Below are positions 1 to 6,087 of a stretch of 8,795 nt of DNA, piece after piece. The notes under the pieces are model-generated. The model searched no databases. It was not told where the DNA came from and saw only the letters and a list, made by a program, of their open reading frames with translations. Made by a program: the position numbers and the translations under genes. The stretch's first letter is position 1; every line of letters starts with the position of its first letter. This DNA comes from an uncultured delta proteobacterium (GTDB taxonomy: Bacteria > Myxococcota_A > Polyangia > Polyangiales > Ga0077539): NCBI GenBank assembly GCA_903860995.1, contig CAIOSS010000434.1, positions 1-8,795 of the forward strand, in the 5' to 3' direction.

Positions 1-1211
1 CCTCGGGCAGGCCCCCGGGGAAGCCCATCCCGCGCGCCGCGCGCCGCGCGCGCAGCCGCAGCGCCCCGCCCCGCGGCCCCCTCTGGATCGCCCTCGCCGC
101 CCTCGGCCTCGTCGCGGCGCTGTGCGCGCTCGGGGTCTTCGTGTACCTCCGCACGCCCCACCGCGGCCGCGGCCGCGTGGTGCGCGTCGCCATCGCCGAG
201 GGCACCGGCGCGGCCGGCATGACCCGCGCCCTCTGGACCGCCGGGGCCATCGACCATCCGTGGCTCTTCCACCTGCTCGCGGCCGTGTCGGGCGCGGCCG
301 ACGGCGCCCACCGCGGCACCGTCGCGCTGCGCGACGACCTGTCCCCCTACGCCATCCTCCGCACGCTCCTACGCGGCGCCGCCGGGGTGATCCGCGTGAC
401 CATCCCGGAGGGCTACACCCGCTTCGACATCGCGCGCCGGCTGGAGTCCGCGGGCATCTGCCCCGCGGCGGACTTCCTCGCCCGCACCGAGGACCCCGCC
501 CTCCTGCGCCGCTACGGCCTCCGCGACTCCCTGGAGGGCTACCTCTTCCCGGACACCTACGACCTCCCGCCGGACTCGCCCGCCGAGCGCGTGGTCGACC
601 GCATGGTGACCGAGGCCGCCCGGCACCTGCGCGCGCTCAAGGCGCAGCACCCCGACGGGGTCCTCCGCGCGGCCTCGCTCGCGGGCGGTGACACCGCGCC
701 CGCTGCGCCCTCGGCCCAGGCCTTCGACCGCGCCGACCAGGTCATCGTGACGCTGGCCTCGCTGGTCGAGCGCGAGACCGGCTCCCCTGCCGACCGCGCC
801 CACATCGCCTCGGTCTTCTGGAACCGCCTGCGCCTCCCGGACTTCCGCCCCCGCCTCCTCCAGAGCGACCCCACGGTGGTGTACGGCTGCACGGCGATGG
901 CCGCGCGGGGCACACCCTTGCGCGCGTGCGAGCACGGCGACGGGGGCCTCCGCCGGGTCATCACCGGCACGATGCTCCTCGACCGGAGCAACCCCTTCAA
1001 CACGTACACCCACGAGGGCCTGCCGCCCGGCGCCATCGCCAACCCGGGCGCGCGAGCCCTCGCGGCGGTGCTGTCTCCCACCCCCGATCAGGACCTGTAT
1101 TTCGTGGCGATGGGAGACGGGCGATCAGCCTTCGCCCCGTCGCTGGAGGAGCACCGCCGCAACGTGCAGCGCTACCTCCACCGGGGCGACGCGGGCGCCG
1201 TCAGCCCTTGA
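1..1211 (+). CDS. mltG: Endolytic murein transglycosylase MltG (YceG family), 5' end outside window
   Basis: Inner-membrane lytic transglycosylase that cuts nascent glycan strands and so sets peptidoglycan chain length. The reading frame is open to the left edge (first full codon at base 3) with no ATG, GTG or TTG before GTG 141. It encodes a basic cytoplasmic stretch and then a membrane anchor (LWIALAALGLVAALCALGVF, about bases 81-140), so the true start lies upstream and GTG 141 would remove the anchor. Numbering from GTG 141, two LysM-like subdomains lie at about 12-38 and 84-106 (IPEGYTRFDIARRLESAGI), the family motif LEGYLFPDTY at 131-140, the catalytic Glu at 210 in SLVERET (codon 768-770), then SVFWNRLRL, QSDPTVVYG and NTYTHEGLPPGAIANPG. 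Between YG and NTY is an insert with two cysteines (YGC...RAC) that could form a periplasmic disulfide. The stop overlaps the convergent acyl-CoA dehydrogenase gene. The family assignment is secure. Confidence 0.95.
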   Translation, partial: SGRPPGKPIPRAARRARSRSAPPRGPLWIALAALGLVAALCALGVFVYLRTPHRGRGRVVRVAIAEGTGAAGMTRALWTAGAIDHPWLFHLLAAVSGAADGAHRGTVALRDDLSPYAILRTLLRGAAGVIRVTIPEGYTRFDIARRLESAGICPAADFLARTEDPALLRRYGLRDSLEGYLFPDTYDLPPDSPAERVVDRMVTEAARHLRALKAQHPDGVLRAASLAGGDTAPAAPSAQAFDRADQVIVTLASLVERETGSPADRAHIASVFWNRLRLPDFRPRLLQSDPTVVYGCTAMAARGTPLRACEHGDGGLRRVITGTMLLDRSNPFNTYTHEGLPPGAIANPGARALAAVLSPTPDQDLYFVAMGDGRSAFAPSLEEHRRNVQRYLHRGDAGAVSP

Positions 1212-2361
1212 AGCCGTACTCGGCCTGGAGCAGCTTCGCGATGGTCTGGAGCTGCATGTTCGACGTGCCCTCGTAGATCTTCCCGATCTTCGCGTCGCGG
1301 AAGAACTTCTCCAGGGGGTAGTCCTTGGTGAAGCCCACGCCGCCGACGAACTCCACGCACAGCGACGCCACCCGCTCGGCCACCTCGCTCGCGTGCAGCT
1401 TGGCCATCGCGGCTTCCTTGATGAAGGGCTGCCCGGCGTCCTTGAGGCGCGCGGCGTTGTAGACCATCAACCGGGCGCTCTCGATCTCCACCGCGCAGCG
1501 CGCGTACTGGAACTGCACCCCCTGGAAGTTGCCAATCACCTGCCCGAACTGCTTGCGCTCATGGATGTACTTCATGGCGTAGTCGAAGGCCCCCTGGGCG
1601 AGCCCGAGCATCTGCGCCCCGATGCCGATGCGCCCCTCGTTGAGGGTCTCGATGGCGATCTTGTAGCCCTTGCCCACCTCGCCGAGGACGTTGCCGAGGG
1701 GGACCTCGCAGTCCTCCAGGATGATCTCGCAGGTCGACGACGCCCGGATGCCGAGCTTGTCTTCCTTCTTCCCTACCGAGAACCCCGGGAAGTCCCGCTC
1801 CACCAGGAAGGCCGTGATGCCCTTGTATCCCTTGGAGGGGTCGACGTTGGCGAACACGATGAAGAGCGACGACTCGTTGGCGTTGGTGATCCACAGCTTC
1901 CGACCGTTGAGCACCCACCTGTCGCCCTTCTTCTCGGCGCGCGCGGCGAGGGCGAAGGCGTCGCTCCCGGAGCCCGCCTCGCTCAGCGCGTAGGAGCCCA
2001 CCCACTCCCGCGCGAGCTTCGGCAGGTAGCGCTCCTTCTGCGCGTCGTCGGCCCAGCGGATGACCGCGTTGGCGACGAGGGTGTTCTGCACGTCGACGAG
2101 CACCGACACGCTCGGATCGATCGTGGCGAAGCTCTCCACGGCGAGCGCGGCGTTGAAGAAGCTGGAGCCCGCGCCGCCGTACTGCTCGGGCACCTCGATG
2201 CCCATCACCCCGAGGTCGAAGAGGTCGGGGAGGAGTTCCTTGTCGAGGGCGCCGTGATGGTCCATCGCGGCCACGCGGGGCGCGACCCGGTCGCGGGCGA
2301 ACCCGATGACGGCATCGCGAAACATCTTCTCGTCGGGCGAAAGCTGGGTGAGCGAGGTCAT
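1201..2361 (-). CDS. Short/branched-chain acyl-CoA dehydrogenase (ACADSB-like)
   Basis: A 386-residue FAD-dependent acyl-CoA dehydrogenase that oxidises acyl-CoA to 2-enoyl-CoA and passes electrons to ETF. The sequence closely tracks the ACADSB (2-methylbutyryl/isobutyryl-CoA) subfamily: SVSVLVDVQNTL, GSYALSEAGSGSDAFAL (about 122-138), VDPSKGYKGIT, DKLGIRASSTCE, LNEGRIGIGAQMLGLAQG, FIKEAAMAK, FVGGVGFTKDYPLEKFFRDA and IYEGTSNMQ. The Glu in IYEG (residue 364) is the expected catalytic base. A role in isoleucine or valine breakdown is inferred; the substrate is not proven. I chose ATG 2361 because the N-terminus (MTSLTQLSPDEKMFRDAV) fits the family's first helix and a promoter-like element ends just before it. 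A GTG at 2424 would add 21 unlike residues. There is no Shine-Dalgarno before ATG 2361. No catabolic partner gene lies beside it. Confidence 0.94.
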   Translation of the reverse strand: MTSLTQLSPDEKMFRDAVIGFARDRVAPRVAAMDHHGALDKELLPDLFDLGVMGIEVPEQYGGAGSSFFNAALAVESFATIDPSVSVLVDVQNTLVANAVIRWADDAQKERYLPKLAREWVGSYALSEAGSGSDAFALAARAEKKGDRWVLNGRKLWITNANESSLFIVFANVDPSKGYKGITAFLVERDFPGFSVGKKEDKLGIRASSTCEIILEDCEVPLGNVLGEVGKGYKIAIETLNEGRIGIGAQMLGLAQGAFDYAMKYIHERKQFGQVIGNFQGVQFQYARCAVEIESARLMVYNAARLKDAGQPFIKEAAMAKLHASEVAERVASLCVEFVGGVGFTKDYPLEKFFRDAKIGKIYEGTSNMQLQTIAKLLQAEYGFKG

Positions 2362-2367
2362 GCGCGG

Positions 2368-2397
2368 AATGTAGGGCCAACCCCCCGCCGACCTCAA
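2368..2397 (-). promoter_or_regulatory. Putative sigma-70-type promoter giving a leaderless acyl-CoA dehydrogenase mRNA
   Basis: Reading the minus strand, TTGAGG (2397-2392), an 18-bp spacer, then TACATT (2373-2368) and six bases (CCGCGC) lead straight into ATG 2361. If TACATT is the -10 hexamer at -12 to -7, transcription would begin at the A of the ATG. This agrees with the absence of a Shine-Dalgarno. Each hexamer matches consensus at four of six positions. This is inferred from sequence only. Confidence 0.42.
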
Positions 2398-2407
2398 CGT
2401 GTCCGAC

Positions 2408-2422
2408 GTCCGCTCGGCGGAC
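2408..2422. promoter_or_regulatory. Palindrome GTCCGC-N3-GCGGAC, possible operator
   Basis: Perfect 6-bp inverted repeat with a 3-bp centre, lying just upstream of the proposed -35 of the acyl-CoA dehydrogenase promoter. It is the nearest of three inverted repeats in a 44-bp stretch and could bind a dimeric regulator. No regulator gene is in the window. Confidence 0.3.
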
Positions 2423-2451
2423 ACCGACCACTTCGGTCACCGGACGGTGAC
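2423..2451. promoter_or_regulatory. Overlapping inverted repeats, including palindrome GTCACCG-GA-CGGTGAC
   Basis: A perfect 7-bp inverted repeat with a 2-bp centre occupies 2436-2451. Its left arm overlaps by two bases a second repeat, ACCGA-N5-TCGGT (2423-2437). The 16-bp palindrome has the size and shape of a TetR-family operator, a family that often controls acyl-CoA catabolism genes. It could serve the dehydrogenase, the pilin or both. Assignment to a regulator class is inference. Confidence 0.38.
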
Positions 2452-2493
2452 GCAAAACGTCAGACGGGTGGTCGTGCTGGGCGCTCCAGCTTC

Positions 2494-2509
2494 CGGCACG
2501 GCCATCGCG
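2494..2509 (+). promoter_or_regulatory. Sigma-54-like element 1 (GG-N10-GC) upstream of the pilin
   Basis: CGGCACGGCCATCGCG matches the sigma-54 consensus TGGCACG-N4-TTGCW at GGCACG, the first T of the -12 block and the invariant GC (GG 2495-2496, GC 2507-2508). It misses the leading T, the second T and the final W. If used, transcription would start near 2520, about 130 bases before the pilin. It is also the first copy of a direct repeat. Confidence 0.33.
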
Positions 2510-2529
2510 ATTCTGCATCGCGGCAGCTA

Positions 2530-2545
2530 CGGCACAGGCCATGCT
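2530..2545 (+). promoter_or_regulatory. Sigma-54-like element 2 (GG-N10-GC) upstream of the pilin
   Basis: CGGCACAGGCCATGCT places GG at 2531-2532 and GC at 2543-2544 with the required ten-base spacing. It matches GGCACR, the second T of the -12 block, GC and W, and misses the leading T and the first T. The predicted start is near 2556, leaving a leader of about 95 bases. The pilA promoter of Myxococcus xanthus is known to be sigma-54 and PilR dependent, which makes this the preferred candidate for this gene. Confidence 0.4.
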
Positions 2546-2649
2546 GGGCCGTAATGAGAACCATGGGTGCTTGCCGCTCCACCACCTCTAAAGAAGGTCA
2601 GTGGGCTGTGGGGAGCATGCCTCCGGGTGTTGGGGGCACAGGAGAGATG

Positions 2650-3171
2650 ATGCGAAATCAAGAAGGTAGACGTCGGGAAGTCAGCGCCATGCAGCGGGGC
2701 TTCACCCTCGTCGAACTCATGATCGTCGTGGTGATCCTCGGCATCCTGTCGGCGGTCGCGATTCCAGCCTTCAGCCGCTATGTGAAGCGCAGCAAGACCA
2801 CCGAGGCGACCGGTGGCATCGCTTCGATGTACCGACTCCAGCTCGCCTACTACGAGAACACCCAGGAGCGCTCGGCCAGCACCACCTTCGCGACGTGCCC
2901 CGCGATGCCCACGGCGGCGCCCACCGCCAGCAAGTACCCCTCGAACGTCGTGATGTGGATGGCCAGCTCCGAGTGGAACACCCTCGGCTTCGTCATCGAT
3001 CACCCGCACTACTACCAGTACGCGACCGACGGCAGCAACACGGCGGTGGTCGTGCGCGCCGTCGGGGACATCGACGGCGACAACAGCCGGTCGACCTTCT
3101 CGCGCGCGGGCGTCATGAACTCCGGCGAGATCCAGGGCGCGCAGATCAACGTCGTCAGCGAGCTGGAGTGA
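2650..3171 (+). CDS. Type IV pilin-like protein (prepilin)
   Basis: Small exported pilus or pseudopilus subunit. It has a basic leader ending in Gly and the prepilin-peptidase and N-methylation motif G|FTLVE with Glu at mature position 5. A hydrophobic helix follows (ELMIVVVILGILSAVAIPAF, mature 5-24), then SRYVKRSKTTEA typical of type IVa pilins. The mature chain would be 156 residues with a single Cys (position 66), so there is no C-terminal disulfide loop. Mature 123-127 reads DIDGD, a calcium-loop-like motif. Start choice is open. ATG 2650 has AGGAG five bases upstream (2640-2644) and gives a 17-residue leader. ATG 2689 gives the minimal leader MQRG, and third-position GC rises sharply only from there, which favours it. 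No other pilus assembly gene is present, so major pilin versus minor pilin cannot be decided. The 3' end overlaps the aminotransferase gene. Confidence 0.88.
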   Translation: MRNQEGRRREVSAMQRGFTLVELMIVVVILGILSAVAIPAFSRYVKRSKTTEATGGIASMYRLQLAYYENTQERSASTTFATCPAMPTAAPTASKYPSNVVMWMASSEWNTLGFVIDHPHYYQYATDGSNTAVVVRAVGDIDGDNSRSTFSRAGVMNSGEIQGAQINVVSELE

Positions 3172-4342
3172 CCGCGCAGTCCTCGGCCACGAGGGCACAC
3201 AGCCGCGCGAGCCCCTCCGCGAAGTGATCGGGCCTCGGTAGCAGGCTCAGCACCATGTGCCCGTCGCCGGGCACGTCGAAGAAATACCCCGGCTGCACCA
3301 GCACCCCTCGCTCCAGGAGGCCGAGCACCCACGCGTCGTCGTCGCGGGTCGTCGGCAGCCGCAGCACCGCCGACCAGCCGCCCTCCGCCGGGAGCAGCGA
3401 GATCGCGCTGTCGCCGCCCAGCGCTCGCCCGAGCGCCGCGAGGTTGGCCGCGACTCGCTCGCGCACCGGGCGCTGCAGCGCCTCGCTGCGCCGTAGCCAC
3501 GCGGGGGCCGCGCGCAGCACCGGGGCACCGACGGAGAGGAAGCAGTCGGCGACGTGCTCGAGCCGGCGGAGGGCCTCGACGCGCGCGGCCTCGGGGCCGT
3601 GGACGTGCACCCAGCCGAGCTTCATCTGCGGGAGCGCGAGGGTCTTGCTGAGGCCGCTGAGGGTGAACGTGAGCACCTCGTCGCAGGTGACGAAGCTGGG
3701 CGCCCGTCGGTCGTCGACCCGGTGCGGATACTCCAGGAACACCTCGTCGACGAGCAGCGCGAGGTCGTGGCGGCGGCAGCGCGCGATGAGCTCGGCGCGC
3801 AGGTCGAGGGTGATGTACGCGCCCGACGGGTTGTTGGGGTGCACCAGGGCGACGGCCCGGGTGCGCGGGGTGATGGCGGCGTCGAGGGCGTCGAGGTCGA
3901 GCTCCCAGCGGCCGTGCCACGTCGAGCCGACGGGGGTGAGGGCGACGCTCTGGAGGCGGGCGAGGTCGTCGAGCAGGGGGTAGCTCGGGTGCGCCACGAT
4001 CACCGCGTCGCCGGGGTCGCAGAGCAGCGTGAAGAGCCAGCCGTAGGCCTCGCTGGTGCTGGCCGCGAGGCGCAGGCGCGCGGGGTCGACGGCGTAGCCC
4101 AGCGAGGCGTAGTGGGCGGCCACGGCGGCGCGCGCCGGCAGCGGACCCGCGGGGTCGGGGTCGTAGCCGACGACGCCGGGGTCGGCGAGCGCGGCGACGA
4201 GCTCGGGGGGGAGGGCCGGGAGGCCGACCGCGGTGGGGTTCGAGGCGGTGAGGTCGAGCAGCCCGGGGAGCGCGCGGCGCGCGGCGATGGCGACGCTGAG
4301 GGCGGACGGGGCGGTGATCCACCCGGTGCGCTCAGAGAGCAT
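3155..4342 (-). CDS. PLP-dependent class I/II aminotransferase (fold type I)
   Basis: A 395-residue transaminase-like enzyme using pyridoxal phosphate. Visible landmarks are SNPTAVGLP (34-42), the STSEAYGWLF helix (95-104), HPNNPSG (168-174, with the cofactor-contacting Asn), LVDEVF with Asp199 to the pyridine nitrogen, SGLSKTLALPQMKLGW with Schiff-base Lys233, and a late Arg370 (LSLLPRP) in the position of the carboxylate-binding Arg. Length is normal. The substrate cannot be read from the sequence. It resembles the many unassigned aspartate- or alanine-type aminotransferases. The start ATG 4342 lies inside the 3' end of the upstream GalT-like gene (11-bp overlap) with GAGG seven bases before it, so translation is probably coupled. 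The stop overlaps the pilin stop region on the other strand by 17 bp. Confidence 0.9.
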   Translation of the reverse strand: MLSERTGWITAPSALSVAIAARRALPGLLDLTASNPTAVGLPALPPELVAALADPGVVGYDPDPAGPLPARAAVAAHYASLGYAVDPARLRLAASTSEAYGWLFTLLCDPGDAVIVAHPSYPLLDDLARLQSVALTPVGSTWHGRWELDLDALDAAITPRTRAVALVHPNNPSGAYITLDLRAELIARCRRHDLALLVDEVFLEYPHRVDDRRAPSFVTCDEVLTFTLSGLSKTLALPQMKLGWVHVHGPEAARVEALRRLEHVADCFLSVGAPVLRAAPAWLRRSEALQRPVRERVAANLAALGRALGGDSAISLLPAEGGWSAVLRLPTTRDDDAWVLGLLERGVLVQPGYFFDVPGDGHMVLSLLPRPDHFAEGLARLCALVAEDCAVTPAR

Positions 4343-5345
4343 CCGCGGACCTCATCAGCGCCGCGGACTCCTCCGGGGAGAACACGGTGCAGGACATTCC
4401 GCTGGAGAGCTCGAAGCCCGCGTCGCCGCCCCGCCGCACCTGGATCTCGAGGAACCAGTGCGCCCAGGGCTCCTCCCAGCGGGCCCGCGCAGGCTGCCGC
4501 AGGAGGATGTTGTAGTCCGCGTCGCCGGACACCCGCCGAACGCGCCGGAGCGTGTCGCGGAGCATCGCCGCCAGCGGGGGCAGCAGCGCGTCGGGCGTCG
4601 CGCCGAGGTGGGGGATGGGCGCGCGCGGGACGATCCACGCCTCGTGCGAGCGCGCCGAGGCCCACGGGCAGAGGGCGACGAAGTGCGGGTCGAGCGCGAC
4701 GACCCGCTCGCCGGCCTCGACCTCGGCCTCGACGAGCCACTGCACCAGCGACGAGCCGCGGCGCCGGTGGTGGCGCGCGGCCACCGCGTCACGCCGGCGC
4801 ACCCCCGGCGGGACCACGGGGCAGGTGAGCACCTGCGAGTGCGGGTGGCGCAGCGAGGCCCCCGATCGCGGCCCGCGGTTCTTGAAGAGCAGCACCGCGG
4901 CGGCGTCGGGCCGCTGGGCGAGCGCGCGGTGCCGAGACCGGTGGAGGTCGAGCACCACCGCGAGGGCCCCGGCGTCGAGGTCGGACAGGTCGGCGTCGTG
5001 CTCCCTCGTCTCGACGATCACCTCGTGGGCGCCCACCGCGGCGCGCTCGCGGAATACCTCATGGGGTAAGGTGCGGCCGGTCGGCGCCCCATCGGCCATC
5101 ATCGGGAAGCGGTTGGTGACGGCGCGGGCCACCCAGCGGCCGTCGGGGCCGAGGCGCTCCTCGGTGGACGGGTCGGTCTGCCGCTCGTGGCCCGGGCAGA
5201 AGGGACAGTGGCTGGCGTCCCGCAGGGCGTCCAGCCGGCTGGTCATGTCGCGCGGGGTGTCGCGCCGATGGGCGGCGAGCAGGCACCAGCGCGCGGTGAG
5301 CGCGTCCCAGCGGAGCGAGGGGTCGGGGGCGGGGGGAGTTGGCAC
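4332..5345 (-). CDS. galT: GalT-family nucleotidyltransferase (galactose-1-phosphate uridylyltransferase-like)
   Basis: Member of the HIT-superfamily GalT group, which moves a nucleotidyl group between UDP-glucose and galactose-1-phosphate through a covalent His intermediate. From GTG 5345 (337 residues, normal length) the landmarks are RWDALTARW (about 12-20), a zinc-type CPFC at 47-50, VTNRFPMM, FKNRGPRSGASLRHPHSQV with the HPH triad at 167-169 (His169 the expected nucleophile), HEAWIVPR, and the second-domain HWFLEI near 296 followed by SSGMSC. I chose GTG 5345 because GGGGGAG sits eight bases upstream and it precedes the first conserved segment. A GTG at 5484-5486 would add 47 low-complexity residues. 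It leads the aminotransferase gene in a two-gene unit. No galK or galE is nearby, so ADP-glucose phosphorylase-type activity is an alternative. Confidence 0.87.
   Translation of the reverse strand: MPTPPAPDPSLRWDALTARWCLLAAHRRDTPRDMTSRLDALRDASHCPFCPGHERQTDPSTEERLGPDGRWVARAVTNRFPMMADGAPTGRTLPHEVFRERAAVGAHEVIVETREHDADLSDLDAGALAVVLDLHRSRHRALAQRPDAAAVLLFKNRGPRSGASLRHPHSQVLTCPVVPPGVRRRDAVAARHHRRRGSSLVQWLVEAEVEAGERVVALDPHFVALCPWASARSHEAWIVPRAPIPHLGATPDALLPPLAAMLRDTLRRVRRVSGDADYNILLRQPARARWEEPWAHWFLEIQVRRGGDAGFELSSGMSCTVFSPEESAALMRSADAL
4350..4353 (-). promoter_or_regulatory. Shine-Dalgarno for the aminotransferase, inside the GalT-like gene
   Basis: GAGG on the minus strand, seven bases before ATG 4342. 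It lies within the last codons of the upstream gene, which supports translational coupling and this start. Confidence 0.55.
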
Positions 5346-5353
5346 CGTTGGCG

Positions 5354-5360
5354 CTCCCCC
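5354..5360 (-). promoter_or_regulatory. Shine-Dalgarno deciding the GalT-like GTG start
   Basis: GGGGGAG on the minus strand, eight bases before GTG 5345. It is the main reason for rejecting the longer GTG 5484-5486 start. Confidence 0.5.
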
Positions 5361-5443
5361 GCTACCGCAACACGCCACCGCCGCGCAACGCGCGCCGCGG
5401 CGGGCGCCGGTGCTCGTAGCCGTCGCGCTCGCGAGGAGAGGTC

Positions 5444-5452
5444 TGTTATGGT
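5444..5452 (+). promoter_or_regulatory. Possible extended -10 promoter for the TerB-like gene
   Basis: TG-T-TATGGT has the layout of an extended -10 element. Transcription would begin near 5459, giving a leader of about 39 bases that carries the gene's GGAG. No convincing -35 is visible. The bases after the hexamer (CCGCG) also follow the -10-like elements at 2368 (minus strand) and 8256. Confidence 0.3.
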
Positions 5453-5497
5453 CCGCGCCACGGCCGAGCGTCTGGTCGTGAACCACTGGAGCGTCCG

Positions 5498-5968
5498 ATG
5501 CCGAAGTTCCACAAGAAGCACAAGCACTACGCCAGCGTCGGTCGGCCGCGCGAGAGCCTCGTGCCCCCGGCCCCGGAGGCCGCCGAGGCGCTCCTCGAGG
5601 TGATGACCATCGCCGCCTGCGTCGACGGGAAGATGGAGGCCCAGGAGAGCCACCAGCTCTGCGAGCAGATCCGCGCGACGCCGGGCTTCACCCACCTCGA
5701 CAACCACGCGCTCGCCCGCACCGTCGAGGGCTTCGTGCTGCGCATCGCCGCCGAGGGCATCCCCGCCCGCGTGCGCGCCATCGCCAAGGCCATCGGCGAC
5801 GACATCGAGGCCCGCGAGGAGGCCTTCGCCCTCGCGACCCTCTTCGTCCTCTTCGACGGCGAGGTCGGCGACGACGAGCAGGAGTTCCTCGAGCTGCTCC
5901 AGAAGGGCCTCCACCTCTCCGACGAGCGCGCCAGCCACATCTCGTCGCTCCTCGCCGAAGCCGACTGA
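5498..5968 (+). CDS. TerB-like small helical protein
   Basis: A 156-residue soluble, all-helical protein resembling the TerB (tellurite-resistance-like) domain. It contains two acidic, Gly-bearing turns placed as in that fold: AACVDGKMEAQE (40-50) and VLFDGEVGDDEQEFL (117-131), each closing a hydrophobic helix and suited to metal binding. The first 11 residues (MPKFHKKHKHY) are strongly basic and His-rich. GGAG lies six bases before ATG 5498. The molecular function of stand-alone TerB-like proteins is not established, and no other ter gene is here, so tellurite resistance should not be assumed. It is transcribed away from the GalT-like gene. The domain call is from pattern recognition and is moderately sure; the gene itself is secure. 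Confidence 0.82.
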   Translation: MPKFHKKHKHYASVGRPRESLVPPAPEAAEALLEVMTIAACVDGKMEAQESHQLCEQIRATPGFTHLDNHALARTVEGFVLRIAAEGIPARVRAIAKAIGDDIEAREEAFALATLFVLFDGEVGDDEQEFLELLQKGLHLSDERASHISSLLAEAD

Positions 5969-5979
5969 CACCCCCGCTT

Positions 5980-6003
5980 CGCACCCTTCCGCTTCGCGGT
6001 GCG
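5980..6003 (+). terminator. GC hairpin after the TerB-like gene, possible terminator
   Basis: CGCACC (5980-5985) pairs with GGTGCG (5998-6003) across a 12-base loop. An alternative small hairpin CCGC-TTC-GCGG (5989-5999) competes with it. No T-run follows, so intrinsic termination is uncertain. Confidence 0.28.
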
Positions 6004-6016
6004 TCGTCGGCTTCAC

Positions 6017-6031
6017 TGCCGCGCTGCGGCA
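6017..6031. repeat. Inverted repeat TGCCGC-GCT-GCGGCA
   Basis: Perfect 6-bp stem with a 3-base loop in the spacer between the TerB-like and GNAT genes. It has no T-run. It may be part of a terminator region or a simple intergenic stem-loop. Confidence 0.3.
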
Positions 6032-6087
6032 TCCACCGCCTCACGCGCCGCGTCGTTGCGCTGCGCGAAAGACGGTCGGAGAGTGGT

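Larger units (their letters stand above)
2362..2649. other. Divergent intergenic region, acyl-CoA dehydrogenase / pilin
   Basis: No gene is supported here. It holds the promoter-like elements, palindromes and direct repeats described separately. From about 2550 the composition is less GC-rich than the flanking genes. In-frame ATGs at 2554, 2563 and 2617 could lengthen the pilin but lack ribosome sites and coding bias. Confidence 0.6.

Noticed and set aside
141..143. GTG 141 as the start of mltG
   Set aside because: It would remove the membrane anchor, which is plainly encoded in the same open frame upstream.
2362..2424. Extension of the dehydrogenase from GTG 2424
   Set aside because: The extra 21 residues do not resemble the family N-terminus and would overlap the promoter-like TTGAGG/TACATT element.
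1393..2646. Very long open frame antisense to the acyl-CoA dehydrogenase, continuous with the pilin frame
   Set aside because: It is a product of G/C third-position bias in the opposite gene: the translated stretch is Gly/Arg/His/Leu-rich with no family motif. The pilin begins only at its own signal sequence.
3554..4828. Large plus-strand open frame opposite the aminotransferase and GalT-like genes
   Set aside because: It is a compositional shadow, rich in Arg, Gly, Ala and Pro without domain features. The minus-strand frames carry full catalytic motifs.
5346..5486. N-terminal extension of the GalT-like protein from GTG 5484-5486
   Set aside because: The 47 extra residues are low-complexity and unlike the family, and a good ribosome site precedes GTG 5345.
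5498..5968. Tellurite-resistance operon
   Set aside because: Only one TerB-like protein is present, with no terC, terD or terE neighbours, so no resistance system can be claimed.
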